Numbered from the stretch's first letter, positions 25,502-35,210 are shown. The stretch: 64,000 nt of DNA from Azotobacter vinelandii (GCF_001571105.1 NZ_BCTD01000006.1); one strand, 5' to 3'. The notes: generated by a model from the letters alone, not told the origin. A program made the numbers and translations.

Positions 25502-27573
25502 CCGAACTGGCGACGATCCCGGTCACCGCGCTGAAGGGCGTCGGCGCGGCGCTCGCCGAGAAGCTCGCCCGGGTCGGCCTGGAGACCCTACAGGACCTGC
25601 TGTTCCACCTGCCGCTGCGCTACCAGGACCGCACCCGCATCACCCCGATCGGCGCCCTGCGCCCCGGCCAGGATGCGGTGGTCGAGGGCACGGTGGCCGC
25701 CGCCGACGTCGTCATGGGCCGCCGCCGCAGCCTGCTGGTGCGCCTGCAGGACGGCAGCGGCAGCCTGTCCCTGCGTTTCTACCACTTCAGTACCGCGCAG
25801 AAGGATGCGCTCAAGCGCGGCACCCCGCTGCGTTGCTACGGCGAGGTGCGCCCCGGCGCCTCGGGCCTGGAGATCTACCACCCGGAATACCGCGCGCAGA
25901 ACGGCCTGGAGCCGGCGCCGGTGGAACAGACCCTGACGCCCATCTACCCGACCACCGAAGGCCTCACCCAGCAGCGCCTGCGCGGTCTGACCGAGCAGGC
26001 GCTGACCCGCCTCGGCCCGCACAGCCTGCCGGACTGGCTGCCGGCGGAACTGGCCCGCGCCCACCGCCTCGGCCCGCTGGACGAGGCGATCCGCTATTTG
26101 CACCGGCCGCCGCCGGATGCCGACCTCGAGGAGCTGGCCGAAGGCCGGCACTGGGCCCAGCATCGTCTGGCCTTCGAGGAACTGCTGACCCACCAGTTAT
26201 CCCTGCAGCGGCTGCGCGAGAGCCTGCGCAGCCAGCAGGCGCCGGCCCTGCCGCCGGCCAGCAGGCTGCCACAGCTGTTCCTCGCCAACCTCGGCTTCGC
26301 CCCCACCGGCGCCCAGCGCCGGGTCGGCGCCGAGATCGCCCACGATCTCAGCCGGAGCGAGCCGATGCTGCGCCTGATACAGGGCGACGTCGGCGCCGGC
26401 AAGACGGTGGTCGCCGCGCTGGCTGCGCTGCAGGCCATCGAGGCGGGCTACCAGGTCGCCCTGATGGCGCCCACCGAGATCCTCGCCGAGCAGCACTACC
26501 TGAACTTCGCCCGCTGGCTGGAGCCGCTGGGCATCGACCTCGCCTGGCTGGCCGGCAAGCTCAAGGGCAAGGCGCGCGGCGCGGCGCTGGAGAAGATCGC
26601 CGGCGGCTGCCCGATGGTGGTCGGCACCCACGCGCTGTTCCAGGACGAGGTGCGCTTTCGCAACCTGGCCCTGGCGATCATCGACGAACAGCACCGCTTC
26701 GGCGTGCAGCAGCGCCTGGCCCTGCGCCAGAAGGGCGTCGACGGCCGCCTCTGCCCGCACCAGTTGATCATGACCGCCACGCCCATCCCGCGTACCCTGG
26801 CGATGAGCGCCTACGCCGACCTGGACACCTCGATACTCGACGAACTGCCGCCCGGACGCACCCCGGTGAACACCCTGGTGATCGCCGACAGCCGGCGCCC
26901 GGAGGTGATCGAGCGGGTCCGCGCCGCCTGTCTGGAAGGCCGCCAGGCCTACTGGGTGTGCACGCTGATCGAGGAGTCCGAGGAACTGACCTGCCAGGCC
27001 GCGGAAACCACCTTCGAGGAACTCTCCGCAGCGCTCGGCGAACTGGCCGTCGGGCTGATCCACGGACGCATGAAGCCGGCGGAAAAGGCCGCGGTGATGG
27101 AGGAGTTCAAGGCCGGCCGGCTGCAACTACTGGTCGCCACCACGGTGATCGAAGTGGGCGTGGACGTGCCCAACGCCAGCCTGATGATCATCGAAAACCC
27201 CGAGCGCCTGGGACTCGCCCAGTTGCACCAGTTGCGCGGCCGGGTCGGACGCGGCAGCACCGCCAGCCACTGCGTGCTGCTCTACCACGCGCCGCTGTCG
27301 CAGCTCGGGCGCGAGCGCCTGGCGATCATGCGCGAAACCTCGGACGGCTTCGTCATCGCCGAGAAGGACCTGGAACTGCGCGGTCCCGGCGAGATGCTCG
27401 GCACCCGCCAGACCGGCCTTTTACAGTTCAAGGTCGCCGACCTGATGCGCGACGCCGATCTGCTACCGGCGGTACGCGAAGCGGCCCAGGATTTGCTTGC
27501 ACGCTGGCCACAACATGTCAGCCCGCTATTGGAACGCTGGCTCCGTCATGGCCAACAATACGGACAAGTTTGA
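25498..27573 (+). CDS. recG: ATP-dependent DNA helicase RecG
   Basis: A 691-residue helicase that remodels stalled forks and branched DNA. The N-terminal wedge/OB domain occupies about 1-230 (ALKGVGAALAEKLARVG opens it). Helicase motifs: Walker A GDVGAGKTVVAALAAL, motif II DEQHRFGVQQR, motif III MTATPIPRTLA, and motifs V-VI in ATTVIEVGVDVPNA and QLRGRVGRG. The ATG overlaps the oxyR stop, so translation is coupled. Length is normal for the family. Confidence 0.97.
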   Translation: MTELATIPVTALKGVGAALAEKLARVGLETLQDLLFHLPLRYQDRTRITPIGALRPGQDAVVEGTVAAADVVMGRRRSLLVRLQDGSGSLSLRFYHFSTAQKDALKRGTPLRCYGEVRPGASGLEIYHPEYRAQNGLEPAPVEQTLTPIYPTTEGLTQQRLRGLTEQALTRLGPHSLPDWLPAELARAHRLGPLDEAIRYLHRPPPDADLEELAEGRHWAQHRLAFEELLTHQLSLQRLRESLRSQQAPALPPASRLPQLFLANLGFAPTGAQRRVGAEIAHDLSRSEPMLRLIQGDVGAGKTVVAALAALQAIEAGYQVALMAPTEILAEQHYLNFARWLEPLGIDLAWLAGKLKGKARGAALEKIAGGCPMVVGTHALFQDEVRFRNLALAIIDEQHRFGVQQRLALRQKGVDGRLCPHQLIMTATPIPRTLAMSAYADLDTSILDELPPGRTPVNTLVIADSRRPEVIERVRAACLEGRQAYWVCTLIEESEELTCQAAETTFEELSAALGELAVGLIHGRMKPAEKAAVMEEFKAGRLQLLVATTVIEVGVDVPNASLMIIENPERLGLAQLHQLRGRVGRGSTASHCVLLYHAPLSQLGRERLAIMRETSDGFVIAEKDLELRGPGEMLGTRQTGLLQFKVADLMRDADLLPAVREAAQDLLARWPQHVSPLLERWLRHGQQYGQV

Positions 27574-27652
27574 GCAAATTGGCGCAAATCAGCGCGAAAC
27601 CCGGTCGACTGGTTATACTGCTCCGACTTCGTCCCACCCCGGCAAACACCCT

Positions 27653-29050
27653 ATGCCCGAGACCCTGCCGAACGCCGCCGAATTGCTGCAACCCCAACTG
27701 CCACAGATCCTCCGGGACCTGCTGAGCAGGCTCGGCGTTCCCGTGCGCATCGTCCACGAGCGACCGGGCTCCCTTCAGCCGCGGATACAGGCCGCGCTGC
27801 TCGAGGACGAGACCGGCAGCCTGCTGGTGCTGTTCCCCCGCGACCAGTTGCTCGACCTCCACCGCCTGAAGACAGCCATCGGCCGCCGTCTCGTTCCGGC
27901 TGACGAGCGCCTGCGGCAACTGTTCGCCCGCGAACGGCTGAGCGCGCTCCCCGGCCTGCCGCCCTTGATCGACAGCCCCTGCCTGTACGACGAACGCCTG
28001 CTGCAGGGGCCGAACGTGCTGCTCGACTCCGGCCAGCCCCACGTGCTCCTGGAAATCGACAGCGAGGTCTATCGCGGCCTGCTCGCCGGTGCCCGCAGCG
28101 CCCGCTTCGGCATGCCGCTGATCCTGCTGCGCCATAACCTGCAGGCGCACGCCGAGGACCCGATGGAGGCCGTGCAGGGCTTCACCGCCCGGCGCATCCG
28201 CCAGCGCCTGGAGCGCCGGGTGGAAATTCCGCCACGACGCAACACCGTGCGCCGTATCCGCCAGTTGCATGGCAATCCGCGTACCTGCAGCGACGACGAC
28301 GTCACCTACCTGATCGAAACCGACCCGGCCCTCGCCGCCCAGGTGGTCAGTTGGGCCGGGCTGGCCGGCACCGACCACCATCCGTCGCCGGAGCGGGTGC
28401 TCTCGGTGGAGGATGCCATCGTCCGGGTGCTCGGCTCCGAGGTGGTGCTGAACCTGTCGCTCGGCCTGTCCGAAATCGGTCCCGCGGAAAACACCGAGCC
28501 CCCCGAGGACCTGACCCCCTACTGGGAGGAGGCCCTCTACACCGCCACCCTGATGGACGGCCTGTGCCGGGCGATGCCTCGCGGCAAACGACCCGAGCCG
28601 GGACTGGCCTACCTGGCCGGACTGCTGCACAACTTCGGCTACCTGACCCTCGCGCACATCTTCCCGCCCTACTTCAGGCTGCTCAGCCAGCACCTGCGGA
28701 TCAACCCGCACGTACCGCACACCCTGGTCGAACACCATCTGCTCGGCATCACCCGCGAGCAGATCGGCGCCTGGCTGATGGAGCACTGGCGGATGCCCGA
28801 GGAGCTGTCGGTCGCGCTGAGCTGCCAGCACGATCCCGACTATCGCGGTCGCCATGCGGTCTATGCCAACCTGGTCTACCTGGCGATCAACCTGCTGCGC
28901 AACCGCGGCATCGGCAGCACGCCACAGGAAGAGATTCCCCAGCGGCTGCTCGACGACCTGGGGCTGACCAGGGCCCGGGCCGAGGAGGCGCTGGACCGGG
29001 TGCTGGCCGCGGAAACGGCGCTGCGCGCCCTGCTGGCGCATCCGGAATGA
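27653..29050 (+). CDS. YbaK-like plus HDOD domain signalling protein
   Basis: A 465-residue protein with an N-terminal YbaK/aminoacyl-tRNA-deacylase-like region (about 10-165) and an HDOD domain (about 195-410). The HDOD pattern shows LIETDPALAAQVVSWA and LAYLAGLLHNFGYL. HDOD proteins act in bacterial signalling, often without catalysis. The gene follows recG by 79 bases in the same order as in Pseudomonas. A TATACT box at 27614-27619 could serve its own promoter. Confidence 0.8.
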   Translation: MPETLPNAAELLQPQLPQILRDLLSRLGVPVRIVHERPGSLQPRIQAALLEDETGSLLVLFPRDQLLDLHRLKTAIGRRLVPADERLRQLFARERLSALPGLPPLIDSPCLYDERLLQGPNVLLDSGQPHVLLEIDSEVYRGLLAGARSARFGMPLILLRHNLQAHAEDPMEAVQGFTARRIRQRLERRVEIPPRRNTVRRIRQLHGNPRTCSDDDVTYLIETDPALAAQVVSWAGLAGTDHHPSPERVLSVEDAIVRVLGSEVVLNLSLGLSEIGPAENTEPPEDLTPYWEEALYTATLMDGLCRAMPRGKRPEPGLAYLAGLLHNFGYLTLAHIFPPYFRLLSQHLRINPHVPHTLVEHHLLGITREQIGAWLMEHWRMPEELSVALSCQHDPDYRGRHAVYANLVYLAINLLRNRGIGSTPQEEIPQRLLDDLGLTRARAEEALDRVLAAETALRALLAHPE

Positions 29051-29220
29051 GACGAAGCCGGGACGGCTGAAGCGGAACGGCCTTCGGGCGGGTGGTGCTC
29101 GCGATCCTGGCGGAGGCTGGGAAGACGGGAAGAATGCTGCAAGCCGGGGCCTACTGCCGCTGCGAATAGCCCTGCGGCATGACGGAAGAAAGCGACCTGC
29201 CCTCGGCGGCGACAGGCGAT

Positions 29221-29242
29221 CGCCCGAACCCCGGTTCGGGCG
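29221..29242. terminator. hairpin after hupB
   Basis: CGCCCGAACC and GGTTCGGGCG form a 10-bp perfect stem 17 bases beyond the hupB stop. There is no T run, so this is assigned from position and stem strength only. Confidence 0.5.
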
Positions 29243-29259
29243 ACACGGACCTCATCCGG

Positions 29260-29532
29260 TCAGTTGACCGCATCCCGGAGCGATTTGCCCGGCTTGAAGG
29301 CGACCGTGTTGCTGGCCCTGATCTTGACCGGCTGGCCGGTCTGCGGGTTCTTGCCGGTCCGGGCGCCGCGATGGCGCTGCACGAAAGTGCCGAAGCCGAC
29401 CAAGGTAACGCTGTCCTTGCGATTCAGCGCGCTGGTGATTTCCTCGAGCATCGCATTGAGTACCCGATTGGCCTGATCCCGGGTGAGATCGGTCTTTTCG
29501 GCGATAGCCGCAGCGAGTTCCGGTTTACGCAT
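29260..29532 (-). CDS. hupB: HU family DNA-binding protein
   Basis: A 90-residue histone-like nucleoid protein. The beta-arm reads GFGTFVQRHRGARTGKNPQT and the closing VAFKPGKSLRDAVN is typical. It bends DNA non-specifically as a dimer. The location near recG and rubredoxin matches the second HU gene of Pseudomonas, hence the symbol; hupA/hupB naming is loose. The upstream 220 bases contain no rubredoxin reductase gene, unlike the usual Pseudomonas layout. Confidence 0.92.
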   Translation of the reverse strand: MRKPELAAAIAEKTDLTRDQANRVLNAMLEEITSALNRKDSVTLVGFGTFVQRHRGARTGKNPQTGQPVKIRASNTVAFKPGKSLRDAVN

Positions 29533-29753
29533 GATTACCTCTTCGATGTTTCTTGTTGTTGTATCCGTACGCTCTTCCCTAGGCTGTAGCGGCTCCCTGC
29601 CGCAGCCGACACAGGGAGGATGGCATGCCCCACCGCTCTTCGCCAGTCACGCCGCGTCCTTGAGCGGCGCGGACCGACGGAGCGCTACGCACGAACCCCT
29701 CGTCCGGCGGGGCGAAGAGCCAGCGCCCGGGCGCCGAAGGTCCCGAGCATGCG

Positions 29754-29921
29754 TCAAAAGGTCTCGATCATCTCGAAATCCTGCTTGCTGGCACCGCACA
29801 CGGGGCACAGCCAGTCGGACGGCACCTCTTCCCAAGGCGTGCCGGGGGCGATGCCCTCTTCCGGAAGACCGCAGGCCTCGTCGTAGACGAAGCCACAGAC
29901 GATGCATTGCCACTTGCGCAT
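29754..29921 (-). CDS. rubA: rubredoxin
   Basis: A 55-residue rubredoxin with both metal-binding knuckles (CIVCGFVYDE and LCPVCGASKQDFE). It is a one-iron electron carrier, in Pseudomonas used with rubredoxin reductase and alkane hydroxylase or oxidative-stress partners. A GGAGGAG ribosome site precedes the ATG. P. aeruginosa carries two tandem copies followed by the reductase; here only one copy and no reductase are seen. It is divergent from ubiC. Confidence 0.96.
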   Translation of the reverse strand: MRKWQCIVCGFVYDEACGLPEEGIAPGTPWEEVPSDWLCPVCGASKQDFEMIETF

Positions 29922-30060
29922 GGCTCTCCTCCGAAATCGCGAAGAACTCCACGCTACTGCAAGTCGCCGGCAGCGCCAAGGCCGATTCGGCGCGGGCATG
30001 GCAACAATCGGCGTCAGGCCCTAGACTCGCTTCCCCGACACTCTGCCGGAATGCTCCTCC

Positions 30061-30612
30061 GTGACCGCTGCTCCCGCTTTCCAATGGCTCGGCGCCGACC
30101 AACTGCATCCCGCCCCCCCGGCCGTCCTGGCCGACTGGCTGTTCGACAGCGGCTCGCTGACCCGCCGGCTGACCGCCCTTTCCGCCGGCCGTTTCGCCGT
30201 GACGCCGCTGGCCGAAGGCTGGCAGGTGCTGCGCGACGACGAATGCGCCGCCCTCGACGTGGTGCCGGGCAGCACCGGCTGGGTACGCGAGGTCTACCTG
30301 CTCGGCGCCGAGCGGCCCTGGGTGTTCGCCCGCAGCGTGGCGGCCCGCGAGGCTCTGGCGGGTTTCTCCGGCGTACTCGCCGAACTCGGCCGGCGGCCCC
30401 TCGGCGAACTGCTGTTCAGCGACCCGGCCTTCGCCCGCGGCCCGCTGCAGGCCACGCACTATCCGCCGGACTGGCTGCCGGCCGGGATACGCTGCCCCGG
30501 ACTCTGGGGACGGCGCTCCCGTTTCCACCGGGAAACCCTGAGCGTGCTGGTGGCGGAAGTCTTCCTGCCGGAGCTCTGGCGCTACCAGGGAATCGACCCG
30601 GACACCCTATAA
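30061..30612 (+). CDS. ubiC: chorismate lyase
   Basis: A 183-residue enzyme converting chorismate to 4-hydroxybenzoate and pyruvate, the first step in ubiquinone synthesis. The GTG start gives VTAAPAFQWLGADQL. The conserved REVYLLGAERPWVFARSV segment holds the product-binding Arg, and the C-terminal SVLVAEVFLPELW is typical. It is followed after 29 bases by ubiA, whose product uses the 4-hydroxybenzoate. Confidence 0.92.
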   Translation: MTAAPAFQWLGADQLHPAPPAVLADWLFDSGSLTRRLTALSAGRFAVTPLAEGWQVLRDDECAALDVVPGSTGWVREVYLLGAERPWVFARSVAAREALAGFSGVLAELGRRPLGELLFSDPAFARGPLQATHYPPDWLPAGIRCPGLWGRRSRFHRETLSVLVAEVFLPELWRYQGIDPDTL

Positions 30613-30641
30613 TCCGCCCGAACCCTCCGGGAACGTCGCCC

Positions 30642-31529
30642 ATGTACACCGCCCTGCTGCAATCGATGAACCGCCTGCACCCCCGCGCCTGGGATTTCAT
30701 CCAACTGGTGCGCCTGGATCGGCCGATCGGTATCTACCTGCTGCTCTGGCCGACCCTCTGGGCGGTATGGATCGCCGCCGACGGCTCGCCCAGCCTGAAG
30801 CACGTGCTGATCTTCACCTGCGGCGTGATCCTCATGCGCTCGGCCGGCTGCGTGATCAACGACTTCGCCGACCGCAACTTCGACGGCCATGTCGCCCGCA
30901 CCCGCCAGCGTCCGCTGGCGACCGGGCGGATTCGTACGCGCGAAGCCTGGGCGCTGTTCGCCGTGCTGGTGGCCCTGAGCTTCGGCCTGGTGCTGCTGAC
31001 CGACCCCTTCACCGTCGCCCTGTCCTTCGGCGCCCTGGCGGTGGCCTCGCTCTACCCCTTCATGAAACGCTACACCCACCTCCCGCAACTGGTGCTCGGG
31101 GCGGCCTACTCCTGGGGCATCCCCATGGCCTTCACCGCCGCGACCGGCCGCCTGCCGCTCGAAGCCTGGCTGATCTTCGCCGCCAACCTAGCCTGGACCG
31201 TGGCCTACGACACCTACTACGCGATGACCGACCGCGAGGACGACCTGAAGATCGGCGTGAAATCCACCGCCATCCTTTTCGGCGCGGCCGACCGGGCGAT
31301 CATCCTCGCCCTGCAGGGCCTGACCCTCGGCCTGCTGCTGGTGGTCGGGATGCGCCTGGGCCTCGGCCCGTACTTCCACCTCGGCCTGCTGGTGGCCGCC
31401 CTGTGCTTCGCCTGGGAATTCGTCACCACCCGCCGGCGCGAACCGCAGGCCTGCTTCCGCGCCTTCCTGCACAACCACTGGGCCGGCCTGGCGATCCTGG
31501 TCGGCCTGATCCTCGACTACGGGATCTAG
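30642..31529 (+). CDS. ubiA: 4-hydroxybenzoate polyprenyltransferase
   Basis: A 295-residue integral membrane prenyltransferase with eight or nine helices, attaching the polyprenyl chain to 4-hydroxybenzoate. The Mg-pyrophosphate motif is VINDFADRNFDGHVARTR and the second Asp-rich motif is DTYYAMTDREDDLKIG. It stands between ubiC and phoB as in Pseudomonas. The Pho box of phoB lies just after its stop. Confidence 0.96.
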   Translation: MYTALLQSMNRLHPRAWDFIQLVRLDRPIGIYLLLWPTLWAVWIAADGSPSLKHVLIFTCGVILMRSAGCVINDFADRNFDGHVARTRQRPLATGRIRTREAWALFAVLVALSFGLVLLTDPFTVALSFGALAVASLYPFMKRYTHLPQLVLGAAYSWGIPMAFTAATGRLPLEAWLIFAANLAWTVAYDTYYAMTDREDDLKIGVKSTAILFGAADRAIILALQGLTLGLLLVVGMRLGLGPYFHLGLLVAALCFAWEFVTTRRREPQACFRAFLHNHWAGLAILVGLILDYGI

Positions 31530-31551
31530 ACCTTCCCGCGGATGCGTCTAC

Positions 31552-31585
31552 CTGTCACACGACTGCAATAATTCCGTTATCTAAT
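31552..31585 (+). promoter_or_regulatory. Pho box and -10 of the phoB promoter
   Basis: CTGTCAC-ACGA-CTGCAAT (31552-31569) fits the PhoB direct-repeat consensus with the required 11-base period. Ten bases further on is TCTAAT (31580-31585), a good -10. A poor -35 with a Pho box in its place is the rule for PhoB-activated promoters, so phoBR should be autoregulated. Confidence 0.82.
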
Positions 31586-31624
31586 GCGCTGCACTGACAG
31601 GAACAACAACGGGACAGTTGCCCC

Positions 31625-32314
31625 ATGGCTGGCAAGACAATCCTTATCGTCGACGACGAGGCCCCCATCCGCGAGATGATCGCCGTTGCCCTGGAGATGG
31701 CCGGTTATGAATGCTTGGAAGCGGAGAACACCCAGCAGGCCCATGCCATCATCGTCGACCGCCGCCCCGACCTGATCCTGCTCGACTGGATGCTGCCCGG
31801 TACCTCCGGCATCGAGCTGGCCCGCCGCCTGAAGCGCGACGAACTGACCACCGGCATTCCACTGATCATGCTCACCGCCAAGGGCGAGGAGGACAACAAG
31901 ATCCAGGGGCTGGAAGTCGGTGCGGACGACTACATCACCAAGCCCTTCTCGCCGCGCGAGCTGGTCGCCCGCCTGAAGGCCGTGCTGCGCCGTACCGCCC
32001 CTGGCGACAACGAGACGCCGATCGAGGTCGGTGGCCTGCGGCTCGACCCGATCAGCCACCGGGTGACCATCGATGGCAAGCCGGCCGAGATGGGGCCCAC
32101 CGAGTACCGCCTGCTGCAGTTCTTCATGACCCACCAGGAACGCGCCTATACGCGCGGCCAACTGCTCGACCAGGTCTGGGGCGGCAACGTCTACGTCGAG
32201 GAACGCACCGTCGATGTGCACATCCGCCGCCTGCGCAAGGCCCTCGGCGAGGCCTATGAAAATCTGGTACAGACGGTGCGCGGCACCGGTTATCGTTTCT
32301 CCACCAAAAGCTGA
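31625..32314 (+). CDS. phoB: phosphate response regulator PhoB
   Basis: A 229-residue OmpR-type regulator. The receiver domain (about 1-120) has the phospho-acceptor Asp54 in LILLDWMLPG; the C-terminal winged helix (about 130-229) binds Pho boxes (YVEERTVDVHIRRLRKAL is the recognition region). It is activated by PhoR under phosphate limitation. Its Pho box is directly upstream, and others stand before pstC and pstS in this window. phoR follows 40 bases later. Confidence 0.97.
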   Translation: MAGKTILIVDDEAPIREMIAVALEMAGYECLEAENTQQAHAIIVDRRPDLILLDWMLPGTSGIELARRLKRDELTTGIPLIMLTAKGEEDNKIQGLEVGADDYITKPFSPRELVARLKAVLRRTAPGDNETPIEVGGLRLDPISHRVTIDGKPAEMGPTEYRLLQFFMTHQERAYTRGQLLDQVWGGNVYVEERTVDVHIRRLRKALGEAYENLVQTVRGTGYRFSTKS

Positions 32315-32354
32315 GCCCGGCGCCGCGCAAGGCGCCCAGGTCAAGGACGTCCCC

Positions 32355-33677
32355 GTGAAATACAACTGGCTCGGTCCGTTGCTGCGCAGTCTGCTGGCGC
32401 CCATCGCCGTCGGCCTGCTCCTCGGCCTGTTCCTCGGCGATTATGGCTGGTCGCTGTCCGGCGGCCTGGCCGCCTACCTCGCCTGGAACCTCTACCAGCT
32501 CATCCGCCTGCACCACTGGCTCAAGACCTACCAGCCCGACGAGCCGCCGCCGGACGCCAGCGGCCTGTGGGGCGAGGTATTCGACGGCCTCTACAACATC
32601 CAGCGCCGCGACCAGCGCGTGCGCGGCCGCCTGCAGGCGGTGATCGATCGCGTGCAGGAATCCACCGCCGCCCTCAAGGATGCGGTGATCATGCTCGATG
32701 CCGAAGGCAACCTGGAGTGGTGGAATCGCGCCGCGGAAACCCTGCTCGGCCTGAAGACGCCGCAGGACAGCGGCCAGCCGATCACCAACCTGGTCCGTCA
32801 TCCGCAGTTCAAGACCTACATGGACCAGAGCAACTTCAGCGCCTCCCTCGAACTGCCCTCGCCGCTCAACGACCGCCTGTACCTGCAGGTGCAGATCACC
32901 CGCTACGGCAACGGCGAGCAACTGATGCTGGTTCGCGACGTGACCCACGTGCGCCAGTTGGAGCAGATGCGCAAGGACTTCGTCGCCAACGTCTCCCACG
33001 AGTTGCGTACACCGCTGACGGTGATCGCCGGCTATCTGGAGCCCATGCTGGAACATGCCGACGAGGTGAACCCGCGCTGGCGCCGTCCCCTGCAGCAGAT
33101 GCAGCAGCAGGCCGAACGCATGAAGAACCTGCTCGACGACCTGCTGCTGCTGGCCCGCCTGGAAGCGAACGACAACCAGCAGCTCAGGCAGCCGGTGGAG
33201 GTGGAACCGCTACTGCAGGCGATCGTCAAGGATGCCCAGATCCTCTCCGGCGCGGACGAGCACCGCATCCTGCTCGATGCCGAGCCGGACCTCGCCCTCA
33301 AGGGCAACGAGGCGGAACTGAGCAGCGCCTTTTCCAACCTGGTGTACAACGCGGTGAAATACACCCCGCCCGGCGGCGAGATTCGCCTGCGCTGGTGGAG
33401 CGACCGCGACGGCGCCCACCTGAGCGTGCAGGACACCGGCATCGGCATCGAATCCCGGCACCTGACGCGGCTGACCGAACGCTTCTACCGGGTCGACGCC
33501 AGCCGCTCGGCCAGCACCGGCGGCACCGGACTGGGGCTGGCCATCGTCAAGCACGCGCTGATCCACCACAACGGCCGCCTGGAGATCGCCAGCGAGCCCG
33601 GCAAGGGCAGCCTGTTCACCTGCCATTTCCCGGCGACCCAACTGATGGAGGGCCGGGCGCTCGGCAACGCCTCTTGA
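32355..33677 (+). CDS. phoR: phosphate sensor histidine kinase PhoR
   Basis: A 440-residue sensor kinase: two N-terminal membrane helices (about 9-50), a PAS domain (about 95-200), the phospho-acceptor His in FVANVSHELRTPLTVIAGY and an HATPase domain (VYNAVKYTPPGGEIR, STGGTGLGLAIVKHAL). It lacks a large periplasmic domain, as PhoR senses through PstSCAB-PhoU. The GTG at 32355 is chosen as the only start before helix 1. Confidence 0.96.
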   Translation: MKYNWLGPLLRSLLAPIAVGLLLGLFLGDYGWSLSGGLAAYLAWNLYQLIRLHHWLKTYQPDEPPPDASGLWGEVFDGLYNIQRRDQRVRGRLQAVIDRVQESTAALKDAVIMLDAEGNLEWWNRAAETLLGLKTPQDSGQPITNLVRHPQFKTYMDQSNFSASLELPSPLNDRLYLQVQITRYGNGEQLMLVRDVTHVRQLEQMRKDFVANVSHELRTPLTVIAGYLEPMLEHADEVNPRWRRPLQQMQQQAERMKNLLDDLLLLARLEANDNQQLRQPVEVEPLLQAIVKDAQILSGADEHRILLDAEPDLALKGNEAELSSAFSNLVYNAVKYTPPGGEIRLRWWSDRDGAHLSVQDTGIGIESRHLTRLTERFYRVDASRSASTGGTGLGLAIVKHALIHHNGRLEIASEPGKGSLFTCHFPATQLMEGRALGNAS

Positions 33678-33734
33678 AAGTGTGTCCCGAGGCCCTAATA
33701 TGCCCCCTCTTGTCAATCATTTCGCGAATACCCC

Positions 33735-35126
33735 ATGGACCCCTCCCCGAGTAGCAGTACCGACTTCGCCTATTTCGCCGATCTCGGCCTCATTCTCTTC
33801 GCTCTGTTCCTCGTCCTGCTGAACGGTTTCTTCGTCGCCGCCGAATTCGCCATGGTCAAGCTGCGCGCCACCCGCGTGGAACTGATCGCCGGCCAGAACG
33901 GCTGGAGCGGACAGATCCTGCGCCGTGTGCACGCCCAACTGGACGCCTACCTCTCGGCCTGCCAACTGGGCATCACCCTCGCCTCCCTGGGACTCGGCTG
34001 GGTCGGCGAGCCGGCCTTCGCCCATCTGCTCGAACCGCTCATGGCCAGACTCGGCATCGACACGCCGGCGCTGATCCACGGGGTGTCCTTCTTCACCGCG
34101 TTCTTCATCATCTCCTACCTGCACATCGTGGTCGGCGAACTGGCCCCCAAGTCCTGGGCGATCCGCCAGCCGGAGCGGCTGTCGCTGTGGACCGCCGTTC
34201 CCCTGTACCTGTTCTACTGGCTGATGTACCCGGCGATCTGGCTGCTCAACGCCAGCGCCAACACCATCCTGCGCATCGCCGGCCAGGGCGGCGCGGATGC
34301 CCATCACGAGCACCAGTACAGCCTCGACGAGCTGAAGCTGATCCTGTACTCGAGCCGGGCCCACGACCCCAGCGACCAGGACATGCGCGTGCTGGCCTCG
34401 GCGGTGGAAATGGGCGAACTCGAAGTAGTGGACTGGGCCAACTCCCGCGAGGACCTGGTCTATCTGGAGCGCGACGCGCCGCTGGACGAGGTCATGAGCA
34501 CCTTCCGCCGGCACAAGTACAGCCGCTACCCGGTGCACGACGAGAACACCGGGCGCTTCGTCGGCGTGCTGCACATCAAGGACCTGCTGATGCACCTCTC
34601 CCTGCTGGAAATACTGCCCTCGGCGCTGAAGATCGACGAACTGATGCGCCCGATCGAGCGGGTCGATCGGCACATGCCGCTGACCGAGCTGCTCGAGCGC
34701 TTCCGCCGCGGTGGCTCGCACTTCGCGCTGGTCGAGGAAGCCGACGGCAAGGTGGTCGGTTACCTGACCATGGAGGACGTGCTGGAAGCGCTGGTCGGCG
34801 ACATCCAGGACGAGCACCGCAAGGCCGAGCGCGGCATCGTCGCCTACCAGCCGGGCAAGCTGCTGGTGCGCGGCGACACGCCGCTGTTCAAGGTCGAGCG
34901 CCTGCTGCAGATCAGCCTGCCGGCGAGCCTCGAGGCCGATACCCTGTCCGGGCTGATCCACGAGACGCTCAAGCGGCTGCCGGAAGAGGACGAAGTGCTG
35001 GAAACCCAGGGCCTGCGCATCATCGTCAAGAAGATGAAGGGGCCGAAGGTCGTTCTGGCCAAGGTGCTCAAGCTGGCGAGTCCGTTCGCTCAATTCCCCT
35101 CTTCGGAGGGGCGCAGGTCGGGTTAA
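33735..35126 (+). CDS. CNNM/CorC-type hemolysin family membrane protein
   Basis: A 463-residue protein with an N-terminal DUF21/CNNM membrane domain (about 15-200, four helices), a CBS pair (about 215-340) and a C-terminal CorC_HlyC domain (about 360-445). The pattern FFVAAEFAMVKLRATRVE and ACQLGITLASLGLGWVGEPA is typical. Members take part in magnesium or other divalent cation homeostasis. Transport has been shown only for some family members, so its role is inferred. The same gene follows phoR in Pseudomonas. Confidence 0.88.
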   Translation: MDPSPSSSTDFAYFADLGLILFALFLVLLNGFFVAAEFAMVKLRATRVELIAGQNGWSGQILRRVHAQLDAYLSACQLGITLASLGLGWVGEPAFAHLLEPLMARLGIDTPALIHGVSFFTAFFIISYLHIVVGELAPKSWAIRQPERLSLWTAVPLYLFYWLMYPAIWLLNASANTILRIAGQGGADAHHEHQYSLDELKLILYSSRAHDPSDQDMRVLASAVEMGELEVVDWANSREDLVYLERDAPLDEVMSTFRRHKYSRYPVHDENTGRFVGVLHIKDLLMHLSLLEILPSALKIDELMRPIERVDRHMPLTELLERFRRGGSHFALVEEADGKVVGYLTMEDVLEALVGDIQDEHRKAERGIVAYQPGKLLVRGDTPLFKVERLLQISLPASLEADTLSGLIHETLKRLPEEDEVLETQGLRIIVKKMKGPKVVLAKVLKLASPFAQFPSSEGRRSG

Positions 35127-35166
35127 AACCCGACATGATGGGGCGGGAACAGGTCATCGGGTACGA

Positions 35167-35198
35167 CGCCGACTTGGCCGGTGCACGGCCAATCGGCG
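35167..35198. terminator. shared hairpin between convergent genes
   Basis: CGCCGACTTGGCCG pairs with CGGCCAATCGGCG, with one bulged base and a GTGCA loop. It lies between the convergent ends of the CNNM-type gene and the M23 peptidase gene. Confidence 0.6.
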
Positions 35199-35210
35199 AA
35201 CGGGGATCGC

